Positions 34,775-44,565 of a stretch of 64,000 nt of DNA are shown here, piece after piece. The notes below the pieces were generated by a model, which saw only the letters and a list, made by a program, of their open reading frames with translations, was not told the DNA's origin and searched no databases. This DNA is from FW021-bin31 sp964647485 (GTDB taxonomy: Bacteria; Bacteroidota; Bacteroidia; Chitinophagales; Chitinophagaceae), in the NCBI GenBank assembly GCA_964647485.1, contig CAZYHV010000007.1, positions 1-64,000 of the forward strand. The letters are read 5' to 3'. The first letter of the stretch is position 1. Each line of letters starts with the position of its first letter. The position numbers were made by a program, and so were the translations under genes.

Positions 34775-36511
34775 ATGATAAAGCGAATCTTTTTATTGAT
34801 AGGTTTTGGTTTATTTGCGTTTGGCACTGCTCAGGCGCAACAGAAAAAGCCTGTTATTTATCAATTGTTTGTTCGGCTTTTTGGTAATACGGATACCACT
34901 AATCAATATTATGGATCTATTGAAGAAAATGGTTGTGGAAAGTTTAATGACCTTACCGGCAGAGCCTTGGACCGCCTGAAAGCTTTAGGAATTACTTGTG
35001 TTTGGTATACCGGCATTTTGGAACATGCCACCATGACGGATTATTCTGAGGAAGGTATAAAACCGGATGACCCGGATGTGGTAAAGGGGAGGGCGGGTTC
35101 TCCCTATGCGGTGAAAGATTATTATGATGTAGACCCGGATCTGGCTGTAGATGTAAATAAACGCATGCAGGAATTTCAAGCATTGGTAGAAAGAACCCAT
35201 GCACATGGATTAAAAGTGTTAATAGACTTTATCCCTAACCACGTAGCTCGCGGATATCATTCCGATGCGGCGCCTGATTCCGTAATTCATTTGGGTCAAA
35301 AAGATGATACAAGTGTTGCTTTTAGCCCTGAAAATGATTTTTATTATTTACCGGGCACTGCCTTTCAGGTTCCTAAAGGGGTAAATGCCGGCGGCTCCAA
35401 GTTTAAGAGCCCCTTAAAAGATGGCAAATTTTATGAAGTCCCTGCAAAAGCTACCGGCAACAATGTTTTTAAACCCAACCCTTCCATCAATGACTGGTAT
35501 GAAACCATTAAGCTTAATTATGGAGTAGATATTCAACATGGGGAGGAAACATATTTTAATCCTATTCCGCCGGTATGGTTAAAAATGAGAGATATACTAT
35601 CCTTTTGGGCAAAGAAAGGAATCGATGGATTTCGTTGTGATGTGGCAGAGATGGTACCCGTTGAATTTTGGCATTGGGTGATACCGCAAATAAAAAGTAT
35701 AAATCCGGAAATCCTCTTTATTGCAGAAGCATATAACCCGAAAAAATATCAGCGCTATATTCAATATGGTCATTTCGATTACTTGTACAACAAGGTAGGT
35801 TTATATGATGTATTGAAGAAGTTAATTAAAAATGAAGCGGATGCAAAAGTGGTCGCAATTGATAGTGTCATGCACGCGCAAAAGCTCTTTTCATCACATA
35901 TGCTCAATTTCCTAGAAAACCATGATGAAGAGCGTATAGCATCTAAAGCCTTTGCAGGTAATGCAGCACTAGCCAAACCGGCGATGGTGGTAGCAGCTAC
36001 GATTTCGAAGGGTCCAATTCTTATCTATTTTGGACAGGAACTGGGTGAAAAGGCGGAAGGAAAAGAAGGGTTTGGGGGCGATGATGGCAAAACAACCATT
36101 TTTGATTATTGGAGTGTACCTACTATTGCTCGATGGAATAATGATGGGCAGTTTAATACGGATTTACTGACAAATAAAGAAATTAGACTGCGTGACTTTT
36201 ATCAAAAAGTTCTACGACTATCGAGAAGGCAAAATGCCATTGTTAATGGAAAATATGTACCTTTAAATACTCCTGATTTAAATCATAGACAATTCGCCTA
36301 TTTAAGAACTACATCGGGAGCAACCATTTTAGTAGTGGTTAATTTTGATCGAAATAAAGTCTTGCAATCTACTTTTCAACTGCCATTGAATAGGAAGATA
36401 AAAAAGCACATGGCCATAGATTTATTGACCTCCAAATCTTATCCGTTTAGGGATCATCGCCTATCGATTAAGGTTAACCCTTCCGATGCAGTAATTTTAA
36501 AATTAAAATAA
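34775..36511 (+). CDS. Secreted GH13 alpha-amylase family enzyme
   Basis: A second GH13 enzyme of 578 residues, exported by a signal peptide (MIKRIFLLIGFGLFAFGTAQ, cleavage near AQAQ). It has a complete catalytic set: region I LIDFIPNHVARG, region II GFRCDVAEMV (Asp289), region III FIAEAYNPK (Glu318) and region IV NFLENHDEERIAS (Asp384). The N-terminus goes straight into the barrel (KKPVIYQLFVRLFGNT), without a starch-binding domain. It lies 4 nt after the SusA-like gene. The exact specificity (amylase or glucanotransferase) cannot be told. Confidence 0.92.
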   Translation: MIKRIFLLIGFGLFAFGTAQAQQKKPVIYQLFVRLFGNTDTTNQYYGSIEENGCGKFNDLTGRALDRLKALGITCVWYTGILEHATMTDYSEEGIKPDDPDVVKGRAGSPYAVKDYYDVDPDLAVDVNKRMQEFQALVERTHAHGLKVLIDFIPNHVARGYHSDAAPDSVIHLGQKDDTSVAFSPENDFYYLPGTAFQVPKGVNAGGSKFKSPLKDGKFYEVPAKATGNNVFKPNPSINDWYETIKLNYGVDIQHGEETYFNPIPPVWLKMRDILSFWAKKGIDGFRCDVAEMVPVEFWHWVIPQIKSINPEILFIAEAYNPKKYQRYIQYGHFDYLYNKVGLYDVLKKLIKNEADAKVVAIDSVMHAQKLFSSHMLNFLENHDEERIASKAFAGNAALAKPAMVVAATISKGPILIYFGQELGEKAEGKEGFGGDDGKTTIFDYWSVPTIARWNNDGQFNTDLLTNKEIRLRDFYQKVLRLSRRQNAIVNGKYVPLNTPDLNHRQFAYLRTTSGATILVVVNFDRNKVLQSTFQLPLNRKIKKHMAIDLLTSKSYPFRDHRLSIKVNPSDAVILKLK

Positions 36512-36514
36512 GAT

Positions 36515-37855
36515 ATGGCCGGGCAACTACATCAAAAACCCAGACTCTCCCTGACGCAGATAATCAATATGAGTATTGGTTTTTTGGGTATTCAAATGGC
36601 TTTTGGATTACAAAATGCAAGTGCCAGTCGTATCCTGTCAAATTTCGGTGCTGATCTGGATCATTTGTCCTGGTTTTGGTTGGTTGCACCTATTACAGGG
36701 CTTATTGTACAACCTATTATTGGCCATATGGGAGATCATACCTGGACCTTTATGGGAAGAAGAAAGCCTTATTTTTTAATTGGTGCAATTTTCTGTGCCT
36801 TCGGGTTAGTATTTTTACCCAATTCATCCTCGGTTACTGCTTTTATGGGTGCCAATGTATTATTGATGGCTGTTGTTTTTCTGGCAATGATGGATGCTTC
36901 AGTGAATGTTTCCATGGAGCCCTTTCGGGCTTTGGTGGGAGATATGTTGCCAAAAGAACAGGGGACGGTGGGTTTTAGTGTACAAACTATTTTAATTGGG
37001 ATAGGAGCCGTGGTAGGTTCTGAAATGCCATTTTGGTTAACAAAAATGGGAGTGAGTAACGTAGCGCCCAAAGGTTATGTACCGGAAAATGTGATTTTCT
37101 CTTTTTACATAGGGGCAGCCATACTTTTGTTGACGATTTTATATACCATTTTTACCACCAAGGAATATCCACCGGAAGAATTTATGAAGTTTTCGGGGAA
37201 CGAAAAAAAGGATGAACCTAAGCAAAGAGGATTTGCTTCCATGTGGAATGATTTTTTAAACATGCCAAAAGCTATGCGACAATTGGGGTGGGCACAATTT
37301 TTTTCCTGGTTTGCACTCTTTACCATGTGGGTCTATACCACCAGTGCCATTGCTACTCATCAATATGGTTTGCATTATACCGATACGCATTCTGCAGCTT
37401 ACAGTACTGCCGGAGATGAAGTCTCTCATTTATTTGGGTTGTACAATTTATTTGCCATTCCTTTTGCCTTTTTATTAATGCCAATTGCAAAGAAAATTTC
37501 AAAGAAATATACACATATTCTTGCTTTAGTTTGCGGAGGTTTGGGATTGATATCCATGTATTTTATTACCAATGTTGCGTATCTGTGGATCAGTATGTTG
37601 GGTATTGGGTTTGCTTGGGCTAGTATTTTGGCTATGCCGTACGCCATCCTTATAGAATCCATTCCTCGTCATAAAATGGGTATTTATATGGGATTGTTCA
37701 ATTTTTTTATCACGATTCCACAAATTGTGAATGGTGTTTTTGGAGGAATTATTCTGGCTAATTTTTTCCACAATAATGCGATTTATTCTTTAGTTATGGC
37801 CGGAGTTCTGATGCTGTTGGCAGCTATTGCCATGTTACGAATAAAAGAAGCATAA
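36515..37855 (+). CDS. MFS sugar transporter, SLC45 (maltose/sucrose) type
   Basis: This 446-residue inner-membrane protein with about 12 hydrophobic helices is a major-facilitator transporter of the SLC45/GPH-like sugar type. The loop after helix 2 has the MGRRKPYFLIGAIFC signature found in maltose- and sucrose-type carriers, and the segment NASASRILSNFGADLDHLSW in the first helix region fits. It is likely to move maltose or glucose from periplasm to cytoplasm. It sits between two amylase genes, 3 nt after the first. Confidence 0.88.
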   Translation: MAGQLHQKPRLSLTQIINMSIGFLGIQMAFGLQNASASRILSNFGADLDHLSWFWLVAPITGLIVQPIIGHMGDHTWTFMGRRKPYFLIGAIFCAFGLVFLPNSSSVTAFMGANVLLMAVVFLAMMDASVNVSMEPFRALVGDMLPKEQGTVGFSVQTILIGIGAVVGSEMPFWLTKMGVSNVAPKGYVPENVIFSFYIGAAILLLTILYTIFTTKEYPPEEFMKFSGNEKKDEPKQRGFASMWNDFLNMPKAMRQLGWAQFFSWFALFTMWVYTTSAIATHQYGLHYTDTHSAAYSTAGDEVSHLFGLYNLFAIPFAFLLMPIAKKISKKYTHILALVCGGLGLISMYFITNVAYLWISMLGIGFAWASILAMPYAILIESIPRHKMGIYMGLFNFFITIPQIVNGVFGGIILANFFHNNAIYSLVMAGVLMLLAAIAMLRIKEA

Positions 37856-37875
37856 GTTTTTAATCAGTTTGTATT

Positions 37876-39855
37876 ATGAGAAATTTTTTTATTAAAAACA
37901 GTTATATCTATTTTCTTGCTCTATTGCTGTGGAGCGGTTGTAAAAAAGAAAATACAACGCCTGAAACGCAACCTCCTCAACAAACAGATAGTGCCGGAGA
38001 AGCTGTACCGGCTGGAGCTGAAGATGGTGTTACTTTTATAAACGATGGAAAATCGGCTATTTTTAATCTATATGCACCGGATAAGAAATCTGTTTATTTG
38101 ATTGGAAGTTTTAATCAATGGGAGAAAAAGTCAGAATATAAGTTGACGGCAACTTCCGATAGTACGCGTTGGTGGATACAGATTGATGATCTTGATCCTC
38201 AAAAAACATATACCTACCAATATTTAATTGATGGAACTTTGAAGGTAGCAGATCCTTATTCTCATCTTATTTTAGATCCGGTTCATGATCAGGATATCCC
38301 TGCAAATGTTTATCCCAATATCCCGAGCTATCCTTCCGGACAATCCGGAATTGTGAGTGTAATGCAGGCTCATAAAGCAGATTATAACTGGAAGGTGAAT
38401 AACTTCCAAAGACCCCAACCGAAAAATTTAGTTATTTATGAATTGCTTTTACGGGATTTTGTAGCGACACATTCTTTCAAAACGCTAATTGATACCCTCG
38501 ATTATATTAATCGGCTTGGGGTGAATGCTATTGAATTATTGCCGGTTAATGAATTTGAAGGAAATAGTTCCTGGGGATATAACAGCAACTTTATGTTTGC
38601 TCTGGATAAATATTATGGAACAGCGAATGATTATAAAGCCTTTATTGATGCCTGTCATGCTCGTGGGATTGCTGTTATTCAGGATATGGTGTTGGAAGAT
38701 CAATTCGGATCCTCGCCTATGGTACAAATGTATTGGGATAAAGCAAATAATAGACCGGCTCAGAACAGCCCTTGGTTTAATACGGAAACTTTACATCCTT
38801 ATGGGGTAGGTTTTCAATTGAATTATCATGATTCGGCTACCGTTTACTTTTCTAAAAATGTGATAAAGTATTGGATGAAAGAATATCATATTGACGGTAT
38901 TCGGTTTGATCAGGCGCAGGCATTTACCCAAACCAATTCTAATGTGAATCATGATTTGTGGAGTGCTTATGATCAAGACAGAGTAAATACCTGGACGAAA
39001 CTGAATGATTATATCCAATCGTTGGATCCTCATTTTTATGTTATTTTAGAAAGTTTTGCTGAATCGAAGGAATTACAAGCTTTGGCAGAACAAGGAATGA
39101 TGAGCTGGGCTAATTTAAGTTTTAATGCTGATCAGGCAACTATGGGATATAATGATGCCGGAGGCTCTTGGGATTTATCGGGATTTTTTTACGATAGTTG
39201 GGGATTTCCAAGTTCAATCCCGTATAACCTGATTACTTATTTTGAAAGCCATGATGAAGTACGTATGCAGTTTAAAAATAGTGCTTATGGAAATGCCAAT
39301 GGTAGTTATAACATCAAAGATTTACAAACGGGGTTAGAGCGAGATGCCATGTGTATCACTTTTTTACTCTCAGCTCCCGGTCCGAAGATGATTTGGATGT
39401 TTGGTGAATTGGGATATGATGATGCCACTTCCGGTCCCAATTATGGCAATTTGAATAATACGGGAGATAAAAGAACAGATCCTCAGCCCATTCACTGGGA
39501 TTATTTACAAAATGCAGATAGACGAGCATTATATGAGTGGTATAAAAAAATGATTCATTACAAAACAAACAATGAAGTCTTTACCACTACCAATTTTACC
39601 TATAGTTTAAATGAGGCGGTAAAATGGATAAAATTAATAGGCTCATCAGGATCCGATGTCGTAGTGGTTGGAAATTTTGATGTAGTTCCAAAATCATTTA
39701 CTTTGAAATTTCCGGAAGATGGAGACTGGTATGATAATGTAACAGGACAGACGACTCATCTGAGTACAGTCAATTACAAAGCTACTTTGCAACCCGGAGA
39801 ATTTCATTTATTTAGCCAAACCGCATTATCCCGCAATATTCACCATTTTTTTTGA
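37876..39855 (+). CDS. GH13 lipoprotein with N-terminal Ig-like/CBM48 domain
   Basis: This 659-residue protein is a surface or periplasmic lipoprotein (lipobox Cys in LLLWSGCKKEN, residue 22), the position of SusG in sus loci. After a Pro/Gln-rich linker come a CBM48-like domain (about 55-130, SVYLIGSFNQWEKKSEY) and a GH13 barrel. The catalytic triad is present: Asp345 in GIRFDQAQ, Glu392 in VILESFAES and Asp460 in YFESHDEVRM. Region I is unusual: it reads QDMVLEDQFG, with Glu274-Asp275 in place of the nearly universal Asn-His. Activity may therefore be altered. It is the last gene of the operon. Confidence 0.9.
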   Translation: MRNFFIKNSYIYFLALLLWSGCKKENTTPETQPPQQTDSAGEAVPAGAEDGVTFINDGKSAIFNLYAPDKKSVYLIGSFNQWEKKSEYKLTATSDSTRWWIQIDDLDPQKTYTYQYLIDGTLKVADPYSHLILDPVHDQDIPANVYPNIPSYPSGQSGIVSVMQAHKADYNWKVNNFQRPQPKNLVIYELLLRDFVATHSFKTLIDTLDYINRLGVNAIELLPVNEFEGNSSWGYNSNFMFALDKYYGTANDYKAFIDACHARGIAVIQDMVLEDQFGSSPMVQMYWDKANNRPAQNSPWFNTETLHPYGVGFQLNYHDSATVYFSKNVIKYWMKEYHIDGIRFDQAQAFTQTNSNVNHDLWSAYDQDRVNTWTKLNDYIQSLDPHFYVILESFAESKELQALAEQGMMSWANLSFNADQATMGYNDAGGSWDLSGFFYDSWGFPSSIPYNLITYFESHDEVRMQFKNSAYGNANGSYNIKDLQTGLERDAMCITFLLSAPGPKMIWMFGELGYDDATSGPNYGNLNNTGDKRTDPQPIHWDYLQNADRRALYEWYKKMIHYKTNNEVFTTTNFTYSLNEAVKWIKLIGSSGSDVVVVGNFDVVPKSFTLKFPEDGDWYDNVTGQTTHLSTVNYKATLQPGEFHLFSQTALSRNIHHFF

Positions 39856-40151
39856 AACAACTCTAAAAATCGTTTAAAATCAATAGCTTGGCAAACTTTT
39901 TCATGTTTTGATCGTTCCCCAAATTTGAGGAATAGTTTGAAATTATCTTTTTGCATCTACCGCGTTACAAACTCCTTGCAGTAGGCTACTACTGCGGTGG
40001 AGTTCGATGCCTTGTAGCTACAAAAAGCTAATCTCATGAATAATGCGGGTTATGATACTTATTTAATGATAATTGATAATGTAGTTAAAAATGGCGCTTT
40101 TTTCATTGAGAGGACCTTATTTGGGTAGGAGCACTTATGGAAAGAATTCTT
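39856..40151. other. Intergenic stretch after the sus locus
   Basis: About 296 bp without a gene between convergent units. It contains a near-palindrome at 39915-39932 (TTCCCCAAATTTGAGGAA, 16 of 18 positions symmetrical) and a larger hairpin at 39970-40004. No T-tract terminator for either side is obvious. Confidence 0.5.
39970..40004. other. Strong two-part hairpin, function unknown
   Basis: GCAGTAG (39978-39984) pairs with CTACTGC (39989-39995) over GCTA, and AACTCC (39970-39975) pairs with GGAGTT (39999-40004) across small bulges. The 13 pairs make it one of the strongest non-terminator hairpins seen. It may be a REP-like repeat or an RNA element. Confidence 0.5.
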
Positions 40152-41480
40152 CTAAATAAGCCCTTTTGCTTTTATTTCTAAATATTTATTAATGCTATTC
40201 ACGGTTAAATTTTCGGGCGCCGTTAGAATTGTTTGCAACCCACTTTGTTGAAGTTTTTGAATAATTAATTGTTTCTCATAGGTAAGCTTTTCTGCAATAA
40301 TTTGGTTGTAGATTTGTAGGCTTTTTTTGGCTCTTTTATTTGCTAAGCTTTCTAATTCTGTATTCTTAAAAATCACTATAACGACGATATGGCTTTTATT
40401 CAGTAATCTTAAATAAGGCAATTGTCGTTTCATGGCATCCATGGTTTCAAAATTAGTATAAAGAAACAGTAATCCTCTTTGCGTCAAATTTCTACGTGCA
40501 TAAGCATATAGATTTCCAAATTCAGTTTCTAAAAAATCTGTTTTTATATGATATAAAGATTCAGAAATCAATTGCATTTGATGGTTTCGTTTTCCTGCAG
40601 GAATATGTTTTTCTATCTTTTTAGAAAAAGTGAGCAGTCCGGCTCGATCATGTTTTAAAATGGCAATATTAGATAATACCAAACTCGAATTAATAGCGTA
40701 ATCCAATAAGGTTAGTTTATTAAAAGGCATACGCATATTACGTCCTAAATCAATCAGTGAATAAATCGGTTGAGACTTTTCATCCTCATATTGATTGACC
40801 ATGATTTTTTTTACCTTTGCCGTTGCTTTCCAGTTGATAAATCTATAGTCATCCCCCGGAACATATTCTTTTATCCTTTCAAATTCTAAGGTAGTTCCTA
40901 TTCTCCTTATTTTTTTTACTCCTATTTCAACAAGACGATTGGTGGTGGCTAATAAACTATATTTTTTAAGTTGTAGAAATGAAGGATAGCAAGGCAAAAT
41001 ACAATGCTCTTTCAATCTATATCGTCTACTGGCAAAACCTATGTATTTTACTAAAATATTGCAATTGCCAAAAATATATTCTCCTCTTTCGGTGGGTCGC
41101 AACTGATATTGATATTTAAAATCCTTTTGCGGACGAATCTTACCTATATGTTTGAAATTTCTGGACTGAAATTGAATAGGAAGTTCTTCTAAAATTTTGA
41201 TTGATATGGGGTGTTTATAGGTACTATTTATGAGCAGCACGAAAACATTATCATCTCCATTTGATAATTTCTCGGGGTAGATCCGTTGTATTTTTAGCAT
41301 TACTTTTTTATTGAAAAGCAGAAAAATATCCAATAACACAACCATAATAAAAAGCAACAAAAGGAGTTCTACGATGACATAAAAGGAGGAAAGAATAAAA
41401 GACAATACAAACAGTCCGACCAGTGCCAAGAGACACCAAAAGAAACGTTGTGTAAAATATAAATTTTTTAATCTTTTCAT
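40152..41480 (-). CDS. DUF58 domain-containing protein
   Basis: This 442-residue protein has two N-terminal membrane helices (about 10-55) and a DUF58 domain with the family motif EYVPGDDYRFINWKATA (near residue 210), followed by a von Willebrand A-like fold (IYSLIDLGRNMRM) reduced at its metal site. DUF58 proteins almost always pair with MoxR ATPases, here 42 bp upstream. It is the last gene of a six-gene minus-strand cluster. Its biological role is not established; the pairing suggests a chaperone or assembly function. Confidence 0.9.
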   Translation of the reverse strand: MKRLKNLYFTQRFFWCLLALVGLFVLSFILSSFYVIVELLLLLFIMVVLLDIFLLFNKKVMLKIQRIYPEKLSNGDDNVFVLLINSTYKHPISIKILEELPIQFQSRNFKHIGKIRPQKDFKYQYQLRPTERGEYIFGNCNILVKYIGFASRRYRLKEHCILPCYPSFLQLKKYSLLATTNRLVEIGVKKIRRIGTTLEFERIKEYVPGDDYRFINWKATAKVKKIMVNQYEDEKSQPIYSLIDLGRNMRMPFNKLTLLDYAINSSLVLSNIAILKHDRAGLLTFSKKIEKHIPAGKRNHQMQLISESLYHIKTDFLETEFGNLYAYARRNLTQRGLLFLYTNFETMDAMKRQLPYLRLLNKSHIVVIVIFKNTELESLANKRAKKSLQIYNQIIAEKLTYEKQLIIQKLQQSGLQTILTAPENLTVNSINKYLEIKAKGLI

Positions 41481-41522
41481 TTTTCTACTATTTCGAATAG
41501 TATGGAAATTCTTTCGGTTTAG

Positions 41523-42512
41523 TTAACGTGGAATTTCAACCATATCTACAATTTGTGATATGATTTTTGTTGCATCTAAGCCTTCTAATTCTTTTTCGGG
41601 AGCAACCATCACGCGATGCCCCATTACTGGCAATGCCAAGCTTTTAACGTCTTCCGGAGTAATGAAATCTCGTCCTTGTAATGCAGCAAAGGCCTTTGCA
41701 CTCTGAAGAAGTGCAATAGATGCACGAGGGGAGGCGGCTAAAGTTAAACTTGAACTATTTCGACTATGGTCCACTATTTCGGCAATATATTTCAGTAGCT
41801 GGTCATGGGCATATACTTTATTAATAAGATTTTGGAAATCGATAATTTCTTCAGCATTAATGACCGTATTCACCAAACTTTCTTTCTCTTGGTTCTCAAG
41901 CTTATTTTGTTCAGTTAAAATTTTCATTTCTTCCTCCAAAGAAGGATATTGAATACTTATTTTAAACAAAAAACGATCAAGTTGTGCTTCCGGGAGTCTG
42001 TAAGTGCCTTCTTGTTCGATAGGATTTTGTGTTGCAAATACAATAAATGGCAACTCCATGGAATAGGTGTCTCCATCGGCCGTAATTTGTTTTTCTGCCA
42101 TACATTCAAAAAGGGCAGCTTGTGTTTTTGCAGGGGCTCTGTTTATTTCATCAATTAGCACTATTTGCGAGAATATAGGTCCTTGTTTGAATTCAAATTC
42201 ATTGGTTTTAAGATTTAACACAGAGGTGCCAATGACATCTGAAGGCATCAAATCCGGGGTGAATTGAATTCTGCCAAAATCGGCCTGGATACTTTTTGCT
42301 AATAATTTAGCTGTAATCGTTTTTGCGGTTCCCGGTACCCCTTCAATTAATGAATGTCCTCCTGTTAAAAGAGAAACCAATAACAATTCTATCATTTGAT
42401 CCTGACCAACTATTACTTTTTTTATTTCTTGCCGTACCGCATTCATTTTTTCTTCCAGGTATGATAAATCTAATCGATTTTCAAAGGGCATGAAAGCATT
42501 TGTATCACTCAT
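41523..42512 (-). CDS. MoxR-family AAA+ ATPase
   Basis: This 329-residue ATPase has Walker A GVPGTAKTITAKLLA, Walker B IVLIDEINRAPAKTQ, sensor 1 in FIVFATQNPIEQEGTY and the MoxR PEAQLDRFLFK arginine-finger region, then an AAA lid domain ending near VEIPR. MoxR proteins act as maturation chaperones for proteins with vWA-like domains; the adjacent DUF58 protein is the likely client. The gene starts 2 nt after the DUF4350 gene's stop. Confidence 0.94.
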   Translation of the reverse strand: MSDTNAFMPFENRLDLSYLEEKMNAVRQEIKKVIVGQDQMIELLLVSLLTGGHSLIEGVPGTAKTITAKLLAKSIQADFGRIQFTPDLMPSDVIGTSVLNLKTNEFEFKQGPIFSQIVLIDEINRAPAKTQAALFECMAEKQITADGDTYSMELPFIVFATQNPIEQEGTYRLPEAQLDRFLFKISIQYPSLEEEMKILTEQNKLENQEKESLVNTVINAEEIIDFQNLINKVYAHDQLLKYIAEIVDHSRNSSSLTLAASPRASIALLQSAKAFAALQGRDFITPEDVKSLALPVMGHRVMVAPEKELEGLDATKIISQIVDMVEIPR

Positions 42513-42514
42513 AG

Positions 42515-43717
42515 TTACTGTATTTTACTTTTAAAATCTTCTATTAAATTTTGAACTTTTTTGAGATCTTTTATGTTGGTCTCTTTTAACTCCTTATAAT
42601 ACATAAGTTGGTCAAAAAACATATCTATTTCTTCTTCAGAGAGTTTTAGTAAATGAACCATCTGTTTTCGAAAATATCGCTCCTCAATATTTGTATTTTG
42701 GAGTCTATAGTTTTTCTTCAAATAATAAAGAAAATAGTTGATTTTTTTTACGATCATATTTCCCGGACTGCCATTTTCATAATAAAGCGAACCTATAGTT
42801 TCTGCAAAGGCCACCGACAGATTTTCTTCCGGAGTTAGAATAGGGACTGCGGCCTGTTCTCTCTTAGACTTAAAAATTAAGAATAAAAGTAAGGTGACTA
42901 ATAAAAGATACCAGGCGGCTCGAAGGGCAGGCTGCCTTAAAATATAACGTAATGGAGTTCTGGATTGTACATCATTGGCATAGCTGTCTTTCCAAAGTAT
43001 ATATTTGCCCTTTAAATGTAAAAGAGAAGCATAGGCAATAGCATAGGTGTCCTTATCCAACATGTAATAGTTGCTAAAAACACCCGGAGTTAGTTGTAAA
43101 TAAAAACTTCCGGAACCAAAAGTTACTTTAATAAAATTGGGTAAGGATAATTCATCCCTTTTCCAGTAACCTAAAATGGTTGTGGTAGAAGAATCTAATT
43201 TATTGAAAAAGTGATGCCCTACGATTTTATCATATTTCACAGTAAAATTACCCGCCGGCAATACATACCTAAAGGAATCCGGAGCATAGGTTTTGCCTGC
43301 TTGTAAATAGCTAAATCTAGTCATTGATATTTTTAAGGTATCCATCAATAAACGTTGGAAAGAAGAAGTACTAACTAAGGCATTATTTCCATTTTTAACA
43401 AAAGATAGTAACGCACTTATTGAGGTCTTGCCCGGACGAAAATTTCGACCAATGTAGATTAGATCTTTAGCTGTATGGTTATTGATAGAATCTTCTAAAT
43501 AAGAATATATAGAACTTTGTATTGGATGTATCTGTTGATTTTTATCAAAAATATGCTTCAATTCATGTTTGACTACATAAGTTCCAAAAGGGATTTTATC
43601 CTTTGGGTTAAAGGTTTTGGACCAGTTAATGGGTTCTTTTTGGGAGGCCTGAATGAGCGCAATTGTAAGAATAACAACAAGCAGTAATCCCATACCGAAT
43701 TTAAAATTCCCTTTCAT
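42515..43717 (-). CDS. DUF4350 domain-containing membrane protein
   Basis: This 400-residue protein has an N-terminal membrane anchor (about 7-24), an extracytoplasmic DUF4350 domain (about 40-255; the part around YIGRNFRPGKTSISALLSFV looks like a GATase-like fold), a second helix (about 268-285, AAWYLLLVTLLLFLIFKSK) and a cytoplasmic C-terminal domain with helical segments. DUF4350 proteins occur beside MoxR/DUF58 pairs. Its start overlaps the stop of the DUF4129 gene by 4 nt (ATGA). The function is unknown. Confidence 0.85.
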   Translation of the reverse strand: MKGNFKFGMGLLLVVILTIALIQASQKEPINWSKTFNPKDKIPFGTYVVKHELKHIFDKNQQIHPIQSSIYSYLEDSINNHTAKDLIYIGRNFRPGKTSISALLSFVKNGNNALVSTSSFQRLLMDTLKISMTRFSYLQAGKTYAPDSFRYVLPAGNFTVKYDKIVGHHFFNKLDSSTTTILGYWKRDELSLPNFIKVTFGSGSFYLQLTPGVFSNYYMLDKDTYAIAYASLLHLKGKYILWKDSYANDVQSRTPLRYILRQPALRAAWYLLLVTLLLFLIFKSKREQAAVPILTPEENLSVAFAETIGSLYYENGSPGNMIVKKINYFLYYLKKNYRLQNTNIEERYFRKQMVHLLKLSEEEIDMFFDQLMYYKELKETNIKDLKKVQNLIEDFKSKIQ

Positions 43718-44565
43718 GAGATTTCCTGATTAAAAGAATGAAACAATTGCTGATAATTTTCAAAATCATTTGAAGTTATGACAAAGTGTCCATACCATAT
43801 ATATTCATAAACCCGAATCGTTCGAGCAAAGGGCGGACGAAGTTGATGATTGCTTAACTCGTTTAAGAATTCATGATTTGTTTTTTGATAATGCCATGTA
43901 ATGTGCCCTTTAGTGGCTAATTTTTTTAAATTTATTAAATGTAGATAACGAACTGCCAGAGTATAATTTTGATTTTTAAGTGCTTGATGGAGGTAACCCT
44001 TTAAGTCGGTTTCCATGAGTTTTTTCTCAATCCATTCTGTAGGTTCTTCATCCAATTCTTTTACCTCTTTAAAACCCGGATTTTTTCCCGAGAGAATTAA
44101 TTTGTACAATATAAAAATAACAAGTAAAGCTCCGGCTCCAATAAAGACATAATACATTGCTCGCTGAAGATCCCAATTTATAGGTGGAATTAATTGTTTT
44201 ATAAAATCACCTACTTTTCGCAAGACCCGATCAAGCCAAGACATTCTATCTGCCCTGTTTTCATTATAATTGAATTCAGGAGACCGGTATCGACTCTTTA
44301 AATGGGAGAAAGATTGTTGTACCCCTACACTGTCTTTTATTGGAACCCATTGCGAAACAGGAATCGCATCATAATAATTTGGATTGTTATAAATCTTCTT
44401 TATCTCTTCATTTTCATTGATCTTTGGTGTAATAGCTGTATCCAAGTGAATAGAATCTTGACCATATAAATTCTGAGAGAATAGTAAAGAAACGATTATG
44501 ATATACCCAAAGGAACGAATATTTATATTCATCGGGAAACCGGTATGTTTATTCCATTTCATCAT
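43714..44565 (-). CDS. DUF4129 domain-containing protein
   Basis: This protein (about 283 residues from the ATG at 44565) has an N-terminal signal or anchor (IIIVSLLFSQNLYGQ), a periplasmic stretch with NRADRMSWLDRVLRKVGDF, one helix (about 150, YYVFIGAGALLVIFILYKLI), and a C-terminal DUF4129 domain with ALKNQNYTLAVRYLHLINLK and HEFLNEL. A TTG at 44577 is less likely; an ATG at 44532 would give a cleaner signal peptide and is possible. DUF4129 commonly accompanies transglutaminase-like and MoxR/DUF58 genes. Confidence 0.8.
   Translation of the reverse strand: MMKWNKHTGFPMNINIRSFGYIIIVSLLFSQNLYGQDSIHLDTAITPKINENEEIKKIYNNPNYYDAIPVSQWVPIKDSVGVQQSFSHLKSRYRSPEFNYNENRADRMSWLDRVLRKVGDFIKQLIPPINWDLQRAMYYVFIGAGALLVIFILYKLILSGKNPGFKEVKELDEEPTEWIEKKLMETDLKGYLHQALKNQNYTLAVRYLHLINLKKLATKGHITWHYQKTNHEFLNELSNHQLRPPFARTIRVYEYIWYGHFVITSNDFENYQQLFHSFNQEIS

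Noticed and set aside
39978..40020. Possible tRNA: GAGTTCGATGCC looks like a T-loop near a hairpin
   Set aside because: The flanking bases do not form a T stem and no acceptor, D or anticodon arms can be drawn; the hairpin is explained by its own symmetrical arms.
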